Assembly: GCA_037957365.1 (NCBI GenBank)
Contig: JARHVA010001471.1
Coordinates: 1,742,501-1,806,500 of the forward strand
Length of the DNA: 64,000 nt
Origin: Torreya grandis
Taxonomy: Eukaryota > Streptophyta > Pinopsida > Cupressales > Taxaceae
Direction of reading: 5' to 3'
A program made the translations under genes and the position numbers. Shown here piece by piece: positions 44,096 through 56,040 of this stretch; positions within the stretch are counted from its first letter, which is position 1, and every line of letters begins with the position of its first letter. A model generated the notes under the pieces. The model searched no databases, had not been told where the DNA came from, and saw only the letters and a list, made by a program, of their open reading frames with translations.

Positions 44096-44991
44096 CTAAG
44101 ATTCTTTTATGTAGGGGATGGTAATCCTAGTTGTTACTGAGTTATCGTTTGAAGCTCTAAGTGTTTGTGAACTAGTTCTATGTAAGGCTCTTTCGATTTC
44201 CCACTTTTTATATCCATTTTTCATCAAGACTTCTATGAGGTATTCTTTTTCTTCTATGAAATGATACGGGTCTAAGACTCTAATAGCCTTTGATGCCAAG
44301 GAATTTAGGACGAACACTTTATGGCATGGGTGATGGTGGGACTCAGTTTGTAGGTAAAAAAATGAAGGTGTCTTCTTTCTATAAACTCCATGAGATAAAG
44401 TGTCATCTAGTTTGTTTGAGCTAAGGGTGTCAAGGAAAGGTAGGTTGTTATCTTCTTCTTTCTCCATAGTGAATTGGATTTGGTCCATTCTTCCATTTAA
44501 ATAGACAATAAATTTATCAAGTTTATCAACACCATGGTACTCTTTGGTGTTGGTATCATCTAAACATCAACCCCACAACTTGAGTTTCAATGGATAGGAT
44601 TCTAAAGCTTCTGACTCTATATGTTCTATAAATAAATTTGCAACAATGGGCGATAATGATGATCACATTGCCACACCGTACATTTGCTCATAAATCTTCC
44701 CTTTGAACGTAAACATAATTCCATTAAATTTGTTGTTTGGGAGTCTGTAATGCTGCAAATAACATTCATAGTTTCATCCAAATGTATTTTTACTATATAG
44801 TGATATCACATCAAAGATTACCAAAATATCATTATAATTAAACCTTCAATCCTTGATTTTACAAACAAAGTGTTCCATATTTATAATGAAATAAAATGTG
44901 TTACCTATCAAGTGTTTTAATTTCTTGGTTTAAAAATTTACAAGAGGATAAGTGGGAGAGTTTCTTGTATTGACAATATGTCTAGGAGCAA
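44096..44991 (-). pseudogene. Penelope-like reverse transcriptase, copy 2, C-terminal part
   Basis: The 130-residue frame 44,488-44,096 reads FTMEKEEDNNLPFLDTLSSN, YRKKTPSFFYLQTESHHHPC and RVLDPYHFIEEKEYLIEVLM, the Penelope post-catalytic region. Motif C near 44,555-44,585 reads CLDDTNTKEYHG, so both catalytic aspartates survive here. A stop replaces the arginine just upstream. Motifs A and B are recognisable at 44,640-44,860 with stops. Confidence 0.83.
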
Positions 44992-45121
44992 TGATGAGGC
45001 CACTAATTGCTTTATTTTATAGCATCATCCATACCTAGTATATATATTTTTCTATGTAAATCCTCATAACCATCCATGACTCATATAAATGAATGAATGA
45101 ATTTATGGTTTTGTGTGTGCA

Positions 45122-45399
45122 TATAGATGTTGCGCCCAAATAAGATTCCTATATCATTATGTTACCCCTCAAATATTTATTAAATAAAGTTACACAAGTA
45201 TAATCTAATCAAAGAAAAACATCACATATATATACAGACACGCACGCGCGCGCGCACACACACACACACACACGTGTGTGTGTGTGTGTGTGTGTGTGAT
45301 GTTTTTCTTTGATTAGATTATACTTGTGTAACTTTATTTAATAAATATTTGAAGGGTAACATAAGGCTATAGGAATCTTATTTGGGCACAACATCTATA
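45122..45399. repeat. 104-bp-arm palindrome around an alternating CG/CA/TG tract
   Basis: Left arm 45,122-45,225 and right arm 45,296-45,399 are near-perfect reverse complements (tatagatgttg...aacatcac against gtgatgttt...caacatcta). The 70-base centre is alternating purine-pyrimidine (CG, CA, then TG repeats) and is itself self-complementary. The 3' LTR has only the right arm. Confidence 0.9.
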
Positions 45400-45850
45400 G
45401 GTTGTCTATAGCCACTGCTAATTTCCATTTGTAATATATATATATGATGTTTTTGTTTGATTAGATTATACTTGTGTAACTTTATTTAACAAATATTTGA
45501 AGGGTAACATAAGGCTATATGAATCTTATTTGGGCACAACATCTACAGGTTGTCCGTAGCCACTGTTGGTTTCCATTTGTAGGTTGCCCACAACAACTGA
45601 TGGTTTCCACCTACAGGTTGCCCGTAGCCACTACAGGTTGTCTATAGCAATTGCTAGCTTCCACCTACACATTGCCTGTAGTAACTATTAGATTCCACCT
45701 ATAGGTTATCTGTAGCCACTGCTAGTTTCCACCTGTAAATTGTTTGTAGAAACTACTGGCTTCCACCTATAGTTTGCCCATAGCAATTGTAGGTTGTCTA
45801 CATCAGTTACAGGGTTTAACCTATAGGTAACCCATAACCACTATGCAAAA
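45392..45850. repeat. 34-bp tandem array in Athila-like 5' LTR
   Basis: A dozen or so degenerate units of the type taggttgcccgtagccactg plus 'ctggtttccacc'. A duplicated arm segment interrupts it near 45,440-45,545. Confidence 0.85.
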
Positions 45851-46742
45851 TAGAACTATTGTTGTGATAAAATCTTAAGGGCACATCGAGTTATCTTAAG
45901 AACTGAGTGAATGATTGAAGAGGATCCTCCAAAGCTATTGTATGGACTTCCCATATGTAAAGAATCTTGGATGTGCTACCAAAGATGAGAAAGGTAAGGA
46001 TAATGGAAAGGAGATAAAAAGAAGTAAAAAAATAAAACAATATACATTGTCCTTAATCCAGTTAGGTCTAAAATAAGTAATTTTAATTACTAACCACCTG
46101 AAGGTTGACTAGGGAAGTTTATAAAGTATTTGTACTTTCCCTGGTTTAATGTTTTTACTTAAAGCTAATAAACTACCTTCTATATTTAAAGGGAGAACCT
46201 AAATTATATTAGGAGTTGAATAGATAATAATAGAGTAGTAGAATTGTAGAAGTCATTGCATTCTGAATATTATAATCTTTTGTATCAATCTTTAATTATA
46301 CCAGATCTAAATAATGAAAATGTTGAGTATATAGGAAGCTTTTGTAATTCTCTCTCGAAGAATTAGAACTCAGTTTTGAATGAGGAAGGGCCCTCTCGAA
46401 AAATGTTATAGTGAAGATCCTAACCCTCTTTAGTTTAAGTGTGTTGTGTAAGTTGATTTCATTATTAGTTTGATTATATAAAGTGTGATGCATGTGTGAT
46501 TCATAAGTGTGAAGTATTTATGTATTTATATACTTTTGTTATAATAGTTTCATAGTATAACTCTTTGGTGAAGTCAGCATAAGTTCATTGTAATGCAACT
46601 AGTGAAACATGTTAATTTATGAATCAATAATGCATATGTAGTGCTGACATATTTTAAAAGCATACACACCTAGGTTGACAATTAATATTAATCAAACTCA
46701 AGAATCTAGTAATTAACTAGGTAATAAGTATGCACAACATTT

Positions 46743-46761
46743 TGGTGCCATTGCTAGGGAT
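46743..46761 (+). other. tRNA-Asp-type primer binding site
   Basis: tggtgccattgctagggat follows the 5' LTR by three bases. It equals TGGCGCCGTTGCCGGGGAT, the complement of plant tRNA-Asp, with C-to-T and G-to-A changes. Confidence 0.85.
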
Positions 46762-47499
46762 AATGTCAATTATTGCTTTCCAGATCAATTATTAATTTCC
46801 AAGGTTGATTAATGCATTGTCCTACCCAACCAGATAAGTCAAGTGAGGGAACTATGGTGTCTTATTCCAGATGTCTAAGTTCCTAAATATTGATAGTGCA
46901 TAAAATTTTGGATGCACTGTCTTATCTAGCTAGGCAAGTCGAGTGAAGGCACTACAATGTCTTATGAAAGATGTCTAATTTTCTAGATGTTGATGGTGCA
47001 CAACTTTGAATGTCTCTTTGAAATCTTGTGATTTACTTAGTCAATAGTTTTTTAATTCACTTTCCTGCAAGAGTAATTTAATTTTTGCAAAGTGTGCCTT
47101 TCAATTTTTGCTTTCATTTCCTACTTTCTAGAGTAATTTTCTTGCTTTCATTTCTTACTTTGTAGAGTAATTTTCCTAATTTCAGTAGATAACTTTACTT
47201 CTTTCTATAAGTAAAATTTTAATTCCAATTATTTTGATTTTTTTACTCCTTTATTTCTCTTTATTTTATTTTTTTTGCTTATTTTGGACAACCCTCTAAA
47301 ACACACGAAAAACACATTAACTCTGTGTAGGAAGGGACATGATAGCTGAAGGAGTGGCACAATGTTTATGCAAAGAGAAAGATATTCTTGAGGAAAATTT
47401 ATACCAAACATGCCATAAGTTGCTACCACGAAAGAATCACAAATACCTATAGTAATTAAGAATTCTATTGAAAAATATACCATAAGCTAGAATGCTCCT
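46762..47499. other. Athila-like 5' leader
   Basis: AT-rich and non-coding. An approximate 120-bp direct repeat is visible ('gcattgtcctacccaaccagataagtcaagtgag' near 46,814 and 'gcactgtcttatctagctaggcaagtcgagtgaa' near 46,915). Confidence 0.5.
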
Positions 47500-49440
47500 T
47501 AAGAAAGGAACACTAAAAACTGAAAGAGGTAGCTTGCAGAAGAAGTACTATTGACTTTGAAAAAGGAAATAGAAGCAGAGGAAGCATTATCTGAGTTGGT
47601 TAGAAAAAATGAAGGATAAAAATTACATGAATCAGACAATCTATAAAGTAACATCAGAACATCATTCTAGCTAGAATTTCTTGATCAAATCAAAGAAATC
47701 TAAGGAGAATCTTCAGATTTATCATCTAGTAAAAAGACTCTGAATCAACAAATAAATGTTTACTATCATGTTGATGAAAGAATTGATATAGAATTTGAAG
47801 ATGTGATCCTGAGTACCTTTGGTATCCATATCATAAGAAAAGCCATCATAAATGGAGAAGGAGACTTTGTGGATGATAACAAGACTCCAGACACAGTTAA
47901 TTTTGAATTTTCTATTCCATATGCATTATGTGTAATACAAATAAAAAATATCTCACCTTTAATCTTGTCTAATTTAGGGGTACATTATCAGAAGACCCAG
48001 ACACATTTTTTTTCAAATTTGATATCATCTGTAGAATCTATGACTACAGGTAGGATGCACAGAAATTGAAACTTTTTTTAGCCACCCTCAAAGACTCAAC
48101 ACTTCACTGGTTCATGGGACTGGGTAGTAATTCAATCCACACTTGGAAGGACATAAAAAATAAATTTCTAGCCAAATATTAGGAATATGGACGAGGAAGA
48201 AATTATAGAATAAATGACATCTTTAGGATGACTCAAGAAGGGGATGAATCTTTGGAAGAGTATTGAATGGTTCATGTTCAATGTACAAAAATTCAAGTAA
48301 AGTGCACTAGGAGAAGAATGTCTAAAACTCATCTTCCTAAAAGGAGTTAGAGAAGATTATCTGGAATCCTTGGAATTAATAAGTGGGAGAGATATCTTCC
48401 ACCTTCCATTTGTAGATATCAAAGAGTTGAGTAAGAATTATTCTACGTCTACTATAAATAAAGTCGGGGGAGCAAGCTTCCACTGACATCTATAAGTGGC
48501 CTATCAAAATCTAAAGTTAGTAAAATGTTATAAGACATGAAATAGGATATCATTAGTCACTTGTACATCTAGCTATATAGCCTGCACTCAAGGCAAAAGA
48601 AAGCAACCTTGGATCAAGCTTTGACAATTTATTATCTAGATTGTAAAAAGAAGACAGATTGTAGGTGTCACAAGGTTTGGGTTAAAGTAGCTAACATCAT
48701 AGCTAAAGAACCAAAGATAGTATAACTACATGCTATAAGAGGAGATAGGGACCAAGTTTTCTATATTGCATAGAGAAATCCATGGGTTCAATGATCATCT
48801 TATCCAGGTATGGGACAAAATCCATATTTTGTAAATTTTACCTCATTTAATTCACAATTTAAAAAAATTGCTCCCAATTGGACTAGTCCATGGATGAACA
48901 TTCCACCTCCTGATTTTAGCTAGTAGCCACATCAGACAAGCTACCCCACCACCTCTTGGCAGACTCTACAAAACCTATCCCCACCTTGGATACAAGCTTG
49001 GAAACCACCCCAAGGCCCACCCTTCACAAACCAGTAGCAGCAGCCTTGGAGACCGAATCAACCTTGGTGAAACCATTAAGGAGGATTCCCTCCACAATAA
49101 AAACAACAACCTCTTACTTTTATGCCCAATACATCAACTGCACCTAAGCCTAACCAACTCCCTGCCCAACCCATACAAAATTATGTAAATAAGTTGGTGC
49201 AACTGACATCTAGTACTGAATTTGTTTAGTACCTGGCATATGCAGTGAACATCCATGAAGTTTACCTATTTTTATGGAAAGTTATACTACCCCCAACCCC
49301 ACCCATAATAATGGAACCAGATGAGAAAACTCTAGAAGATCATGCTAACCCACCTTCACCACCACAAGACCTGTTTGAACCAACAAATAAAGTTGTTGAT
49401 CAAACAACCCCATCATTTACAGAATGTTTTATCCTTTAGC
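47500..49440 (+). pseudogene. Athila-like gag
   Basis: Reading rightward with frame changes: NFEFSIPYALCVIQIKNISP near 47,905-47,965, then (shifted) KLFLATLKDSTLHWFMGLGS near 48,065-48,125, MTSLG/FRMTQEGDESLEEY near 48,225-48,265 and FLKGVREDYLESLELISGRD near 48,330-48,395. This is the retrotransposon gag core with its A-L-WF-GL and G-REEYIE-L pattern. A Pro/Thr-rich C-terminal part (ADSTKPIPTLDTSLETTPRP) is at 48,956-49,147, and a stretch near 49,245-49,437 leads into protease. Many stops and frameshifts. No clear zinc knuckle. Confidence 0.75.
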
Positions 49441-49830
49441 GCCATACAATTGAGCTTACATTTGATTTCAAAAGACAACTCAAGAATCTTTGTGTTAAAA
49501 TTCCTCTTTTCTAGGCCATCAAGGATGTGCCCATATATTCCAATGTTTTTAGAGACTTATGTTTACGTAAACTTGGAAGGAAGAAGAAAGATCCCAATAC
49601 AATGCATGTGATTGGTCAACTGACATACATTATGCTAGGAAATACTTTGCCAAAGAAATATTCAGATCCAAAATGCCCAATAGTAACAGTCCAGATTCAT
49701 GACCAACAACTATCCAATATATTGATAGACTTGAGGGTTGCAATAAATATAATGAAAACTAAAACCATGAATAAATTTCAATTGAATAATATTCATCTCA
49801 CATCTACAATAATGTAAATGGCTAACAGGT
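49441..49830 (+). pseudogene. Athila-like protease region
   Basis: Frame 49,527-49,817 reads FRDLCLRKLGRKKKDPNTMH, then KCPIVTVQIHDQQLSNILID and LRVAINIMKT. The family active site is LIDLGAAINVM; here it is LIDLRVAINIM, so the glycine is replaced. Upstream 'VKIPLF-AIKDVPIYS' matches the linker between gag and protease in this group. Confidence 0.75.
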
Positions 49831-50600
49831 CTACAGTCTGACTAGAAAGAGTCATTAAAGATCTTGTTATTACTGTAGATTCTTAGGAGTATTCTACAAA
49901 TTTCATTGTACTAAAACCAAAGTCTAATTTGTGTGGATACCCTCTTATCTTAGGATGAACTTGGCTTGCCACAGTTGATACCTTCATCAGCTACAAATCA
50001 GGTAACATGTTGATATCTAATGTCAACCACACTAAGAAATTGGTCCTCTATCCTCCAGCACAACTAGCCTTGGCACTAGAGCATACATTATAGGCTAAAG
50101 AAGATAAGATAGACCAACCTCCTTGGATTCCTATATTCATCATAGACCATACATGTACCTTGGCTAATTAGGAGGAAGACACAATTCTCTCTAATGTTCT
50201 CCAAACTAATTACCAAACTCATTTTGTAGATCTAAACCACCTGTAATGTGTTGAGTGCCCATTTTTCAGCCTTTGGGAAGAAGATAATTCAAATGCATTT
50301 GTACAAAAAATATTTCACCAATTGTTGTCTCATAGATGCAGTCAAACCAGATCCATTAACACTATAAAAATGATGAAATAACTCTCACGTTAAATTGATA
50401 TCTCTCTAGAAAAAACATTACTTATTAATATCAATTTAGAGTCAAATGAGGAAAAATGCCTGGTCAGCATGTTGCATGCAAACCAATGCACTTTTGCATG
50501 GGATTATGAGGATATGCATGGAATCAGCCCATAAACATGCACATATCATATATATATCAAAGAAGAGTGCCAGCCAATCAGATAACCACAACGTAGGATG
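49831..50600 (+). pseudogene. Athila-like protease-RT linker
   Basis: Decayed but directional: 'YPLILG-TWLATVDTFISYKSGNMLISNVN' near 49,940-50,020 is the second protease block (G-PWLATA-A-I--R-G-M). Further linker follows with stops. Confidence 0.55.
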
Positions 50601-51440
50601 AATCCAACTCTTAGAGAAATAGGCAAAGTGGAATTGCAAAAACTCTTGACCACCAGATTTATATATCCCATCTCAGATAGTGAATGGGTTTCACCATTGG
50701 TAATTGTATCAAAGAAAAATGGTGAATGACATGTATGCATAGATTACAGGAAACTTAATACAACAATAAAAAAGGATCACTTTTCTCTATCCTTCATTGA
50801 TCAAGTGTTGGATACAACTAGCAGAAAACAAATATTTTGCCTTTCTAGATGTCTTTAGTGGTTACAACTAGATTATGATTTCTCTTAAAGACCAGGAAAA
50901 GACCACCTTCACTTATGATTTGGGTACTTATGCTTATTTTGTATTACCTTTTGGGTTGTGTAACATTCCTATAACATTTTAGAGGGTTGTCCTGAGTATC
51001 TTTGTAGAAATGGCCAATGAATGTGTAGAAATCTATATGGATAACTTCATTATTTATGGAGAAATATTTGATGAGTGCATGAAGAACTTGATGAAAGTGT
51101 TGCAATGCTATTAGGAGCACCATTTGTCTTTAAGTCACAAGAAATGATACATGCTTATGATAGAAGACATTGTATTAGGCCACCATGTATCTGTTGAAGG
51201 AATTAATGTTGACCTTGTAAAAATCAGCATCATAAAAAACCTGCCTGTTTCTTAGAAATAAAAAGATGTCAAGAGTTTTTTAGTACATATTGGTTACTAC
51301 AAAAGATTTATCAATAATTTCAACAAGGTAGTAGCACCATTGTTCATTATCTTAACTAAAGATGTTGAATTCATATGGAATCCTGCCTATGATACAACCT
51401 TCAAATAATTGAAAGAATTATTGACCACCACCCATGTTTT
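50601..51440 (+). pseudogene. Athila-like reverse transcriptase
   Basis: Copies element RNA to DNA. Motifs in order: FIYPISDSEWVSPLVIVSKK near 50,655-50,715, VCIDYRKLNTTIKKDHFSL near 50,733-50,790, then after a frame change FLDVFSGYNQIMIS-LKDQEK near 50,845-50,900 (motif A), TYDLGTYAYFVLPFGLCNI near 50,915-50,970 and CVEIYMDNFIIYG near 51,020-51,060. The last is the YxDD box with the second D changed to N. The connection region includes KSFLVHIGYYKRFINNF near 51,275-51,320. Stops occur throughout. Confidence 0.88.
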
Positions 51441-51940
51441 ATGTGGTATTGATTGGAAGCTTTCGTTCCATATTCACATAGATGCTTTAGATATTTCCCT
51501 ATAAGCTGTGCTAGACTAAAAATAGGAAACACTCAATTATGCTATATATTTTGTAAGCAAGAATCTACAGACAGTAGAATTAAATTACGCGGTCACTAAA
51601 AAAGAGTTCTTGGTAGTAGTGTATGCTATCAACAAGTTCCATCACTACATAATAGGGTATCAAGTCTTTGTACATATAGACCATGCAACCATTAGGTACC
51701 TTATGAACAATCTAGTTGTCCTCGACAGAGTGATCATATGGTTGCTCTTATTACAAAAATTTGATCTAACTATTATAGATAAGCTTGGTGAGGACAATTT
51801 CATGGCTGATTTCTTATCAAGACTACAATCCCCTCAAGAAGATACCATAGTGGATGACTCATTTTCAGATGAGCACCTGTTCTCCCTCACCTTTACCACA
51901 CCTTGGTATGTTGATATTACTAACTACCTTAGAACATGAT
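51441..51940 (+). pseudogene. Athila-like RNase H
   Basis: FHIHIDALDISL near 51,470-51,505 (first catalytic D), NYAVTKKEFLVVVYAINKFH near 51,586-51,645 (catalytic E in KE-L-V-A), GYQVFVHIDHATIRYLMNN near 51,655-51,710 (third D) and ADFLSRL near 51,808-51,830. The 109-residue frame 51,610-51,939 is intact. Ty3-type RNase H. Confidence 0.87.
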
Positions 51941-51949
51941 TACTTCCAC

Positions 51950-53190
51950 AACACTTCCTCCCTAAACAAAAAAGAGATTTGATTTAGAAAAGTGGTAGGT
52001 ATTCATGGCTGTCTAGATTCCTTTTCTATATTGGGCCTAACTCCATCATCAGAAGATGTCTCAGAGAAGATGAAGTTCTAGATATCCTCAAAGCCTGTCA
52101 TGATAAAACTTGTCGAGGGCACTTTGTAGCCAAGCATACAACAATAAAAATCTTGAATGGAATATATTATTGGTTCTCACTCCATAAAGATGTAATAATA
52201 TATACTACTCATTATGACACATGTCAACATATGGAGAGAACCACACATTTAGATGAGATGCCTTTGCAACCTCAAATGGTTCTTGAACCATTTAAAAAAT
52301 AGAGCATAGACTTTGTAGGACCTTTTGATCTAAAATCCAATAACAAAGAGTACATCTTTGTATGTACCAACTATGTCACTAAATGGGTAGAAGTAAGACT
52401 CTTACACATGCCAGGGATGAGAAGGTGCAAGCTTTCCTCTATGAATAAATATTCACAAGATATGGTGTGCCATGATAAATAGTCATTGATTAAGGACCCC
52501 AATTCACTGCTAGTTTCATTACTACCTTGGTCTAACAATATGAGATTAGGCATAAAAAATCAACTCCATATCATCCACAATCTAATAGACAGGGGAAAGT
52601 CACCAACAGGGAGTTAGAAAATACTATGACCAAGACTTTTAGTATGTCTCATAAGGATTAGGAGGCTAGCCTTCCTGAAGCTATTTGAGCTTATAGAATC
52701 ATGTGGAAGAACACTACAGGGTTCGCCCCATATGATTTGGTCTATGGAAAGAAACTTGTTTTGCCAATTGAATTTGAGCACAAGACCTTACAGATAACAT
52801 TAGAACTTTGGATGGATATATATAAAGCACAAAAAGAAAGGCTTATGCAACTGAATACATTAGATGAATACAAATAGCAGGTACTGTAGAACATAAAACT
52901 TTTACAATAGCTATGGATTAGATGGCATGATAGGTACATTAAGACTGAGCAATTCAATGTAGGAGATTGTGTCTTTCTTTTTTATTCAAAATATAAAGAT
53001 CACAAGGACAAACTACTGACTAATTGGCTTGATCAATTTGAGATTGAGCATATTTATGACAATGGAGCAGTGCAACTCTAAACCATTGATATGATAATAT
53101 TTTGTCTACTGGTCAATGGCCATAGACTAAATTTGTATAAAAATCCACTCACTCATGAGGAGTTTATCAAGCACATATACAAGTAATTAC
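51950..53190 (+). pseudogene. Athila-like integrase
   Basis: Joins element DNA to the genome. Zinc-binding HHCC region: ILKACHDKTCRGHFVAKHTT near 52,085-52,145 with CQHM near 52,226. Core: SIDFVGPFDLKSNNKEYIF near 52,303-52,360 (first D), VTKWVEVR near 52,375-52,400, decayed DQGPQF-type block near 52,480-52,520 and HPQSNGQ-like 'HIIHNLIDRG' near 52,570-52,600. The C-terminal part near 52,950-53,185 matches 'KYKDHKGKLLTNWLGPFEIE' in style. Frameshifts near 52,420 and after. Confidence 0.83.
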
Positions 53191-54976
53191 AAAATAGATA
53201 CAATGTTGTACTAGATCATCATGATGTCTCACAAGACAAAGAGAGAACCAGCCAATACATAGATGAAGAATGAGAGGAGGACATCTTGGCCCTCCTCTGG
53301 CATGAAAGATGAGACCTTTAAATGGTCCTTGATCAATCACCCTCTTAGTTGACTTGGCAAGGACCTAGAATAAATATTCTACTATAGGCAGCAGTTAGAG
53401 TTAAAAAATAAATAAAAACCCTTTTTGAGTATTCTTGGTAGTTTTTGGGTAGAAAAATAGCCTATTAGCTACTCAGAACTATAAAATGGGCCTAAATAGA
53501 AAACTAGCTTGCTGGCTATTTAAGGGTAAAAACCAAAATGGAAAATAAATAATCAGTCTGAGCAAAACTATTCATCTTTCTCTAGTTGACATGAGCTATT
53601 TTGTAGCTGCTACAGGTACCTCCCTCACCATTGCTACATGCACCTTTGTCAATGAAGGTATTCCTTCAGTTGCTATGGGATATTCTCTAGATGTTATAGG
53701 CACCTTCCCCATAGTTGGGAATAAATTTTTAGTTGCTACAGACACCACCTATGGTTGTTGCAATCACATCCAAATGCCTCTCTAAGTACATGCAGGTTAG
53801 TTCTTCACAAACTCTAAGATATGGCCTTAGCTATGGGATTTTAAGCAATTCATAGATGACGCCAGACAAGCTAGAGGAGGAGTGAAGGAGGATTAGAGTA
53901 GAAAATTCAAAACATTGCTCAAGCATACCCCTGAATCACAAGGTAAGAGCCACAACTAAGGCATACACTTCCAATCTCCATTTGAAGTGTTTTAAACTAG
54001 AATTTATGGCTACAAGGATACACATGAACCACTTTCAATTTTTTCTCATTTCATAGAGATGATTTCACTCTATCACATAGTGAGATCTAGGTTTTTTGGG
54101 AGCACAAGTCTTAAGTTTAAAAACATTGATGGTTGCTAAAGGAAAAATTCACTAGGAATTTAATCCACAAGGAGTAACATAGCACATAGACAAATCATCA
54201 GTAGACTCATGTAGAGGAAGATAACATAACAACAACACCCTTAGCCACCCTCTTCTATGTTCATGTAGCACTTGACTCAGACAACACAAATATCCATAGT
54301 GACTACCTTGTGGTAGGAAGACAATAATATCTCATCTAACTAAAAGACCCCTACTTAGTTCCATGCAGGTTATCATGATTACATGCAGGTTACTGAGGGA
54401 ATCATGGAAGGATAACATCCTTTGAGCTCATGATTAATCAAGGGACCCACTTTAGTCAAGTTATAACTACCAAAAAATCATTGCATTTTGGAAACCACTC
54501 GCATGCAAATCCTCTACATAACCCTCGGTAAGATCGTTGAAAAAGTATGTCATATATTTTGGTCATAGAAAAGCATTTTTTGATCTTAATATAACATGTA
54601 TTATATTGAAAAGCATATTTAATCATTAACAAGTCATTCATTAAGTCTTATCTCCACTCATACCCTCATCATGACCCCATCCTCTCTCCTTCCATCCTAC
54701 TAATTCCACAGTACTTGGGGACAAGTGACACCTCATGTGGGAGGGGGAGAATGTTGCCAGAAATCAATATCATGCACTTTAGAATAATTTATACGTGTGG
54801 ATTAAACATCCATGATGACACCATAAAATCAATAGGAAAAACAATCACTTTTATTGTTTTCACTTGTGAGTACAACCCATTTAAGAAAAGACGAAGCACA
54901 CTATTACCTACAACCACAAACCACCATTATTGAAAAAACCTTGCTTTGCTACAAGCAGAACTCTAGAAGCCAAATT
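53191..54976. other. post-integrase region, left part, no gene recognised
   Basis: No env-like signal peptide or membrane segment in an open frame. 53,590-53,780 is a weak repeat of 'gttgctacaggcacc'-type phrases with a 64-codon frame that I do not consider a gene. A purine-rich tract (gtgggagggggagaa) at 54,737-54,751 is followed by TGTTGCC and looks like an internal polypurine tract. Confidence 0.5.
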
Positions 54977-54981
54977 GAGTG

Positions 54982-55245
54982 TGTTGAAAATTATCGCATA
55001 GACTAAATAACAACAAATGACTCATTTATTAACCAAACTATAGATTACAACACTAGTTATATATTGTGGGCCCACTTCAAGGGGGCTATGTCCTTTTAAT
55101 CGAGGCTCGATTACAAATACTCTTCTTAGATACCCTATAACACCATATACCCCTATACTTATACTATTTCGTACCTATTTCTCCCCATATGCTAATGCAT
55201 GTGGGATTATTCTCTATCCTATTATACCCCTCTAATTACATTACA
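54982..55245 (-). repeat. short gypsy 3' LTR
   Basis: 264 bp, starts TGTTGAAAA and ends CATTACA on the plus strand; partner of 57,770-58,034. Confidence 0.9.
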
Positions 55246-55599
55246 TTTCATCCCCATTAAATAATTTTTGCCCTTGAAACATGATAAAAAAATAGGTGGA
55301 GGACCAAATGAAAGGCAAATAAAAAATTAAGGTGAAGACCAAATGGAAACTCTACCATGTGTGTGTTTCTGCTTCCACTTCTTTTGTCTATGTTGTGATA
55401 GGGGCATGTAAAATAATAAAATGAATGTAAGCACTGAAATAGGAGGTGGATGTGCATAAAGATGAATGCATGGACTAACCACAACTAGAATTTGGCAGTG
55501 AGAGTCGAGCAATGAAAGTTGAATCCCGATGATGATCACCTCAAATCTAGAATAAGGGTGCACAAAATAGTTATCCTTGTGAACCAACTGAGGGTACAT

Positions 55600-56040
55600 G
55601 CCATCCTCTTTAACATTGCTTCTTAAGGGAGGTGGAACCTTGATTCCCTACTTGGGATCTGTGATTGTTGGCTTGGGCTCATATGGGGTCTAGTCAAGTA
55701 TATTGGTTCCCTGAATAGACTTGTTGGAGCAGTGCTTGAGTACTTCTGGTGTTTGTTCTAGTGCTTTTGTTATTTGGAGATGTTTCCAGTGGATGTAGTT
55801 TTCAATGAGCTTGACTAAGCCCACTACTTCCATCATTATTTGAGGTTTCCATATTTGGACCTCTGCTCAAATCTCCTCTTGAATTCTGTTAAAGAAGCAA
55901 CGAATGAAGAATGCAATAGAAGTGTCATTGGTGAACGTCTCAAACTCAGTCTAATATTCTTGAACTATGTCAGTTTGTTGAAGCTTAGTCAATGCATTAG
56001 TGGAAAACCCCATGAGAACCATAGGTTAAACATATAGGGA
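55600..56040 (-). pseudogene. short gypsy gag (C-terminal half)
   Basis: Reading leftward: LQQTDIVQEY-TEFETFTND near 55,935-55,985, IRCFFNRIQEEI-AEVQIW near 55,860-55,910, KPQIMMEVVGLVKLIENYI near 55,800-55,855, then EPKPTITDPK near 55,660-55,690. This is the gag pattern of chromovirus-type gypsy elements (G-V-EY--EFE-L---, FI-GL--EI---V---KP, A--LA---E). No zinc knuckle or pol follows before the PPT at 55,246. Confidence 0.65.

Larger units (their letters stand above)
42714..44991 (-). mobile_element. Penelope-like retroelement, copy 2, 3' part
   Basis: Closely follows copy 1 (19,333-21,680) in the same orientation. Contains the 3' block, GIY-YIG remnant and RT from motif A to the C-terminus. 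Cut at 44,992 by the Athila-like element; the 5' part resumes at 62,568. Confidence 0.85.
44992..46739 (+). repeat. Athila-like 5' LTR
   Basis: 1,748 bp, TGATGAGGCC...CACAACA. Contains a long palindrome (45,122-45,399), a further direct copy of one palindrome arm (about 45,446-45,545), and an array of 34-bp units (about 45,392-45,850). Confidence 0.92.

Noticed and set aside
45392..45850. CRISPR-like array of short repeats
   Set aside because: Units are contiguous 34-bp tandem copies inside a plant LTR with no unique spacers.
53591..53785. 64-codon frame after integrase as an env-like protein
   Set aside because: Composition follows a local 'gttgctacagg' repeat; no signal peptide, membrane or furin-type features.
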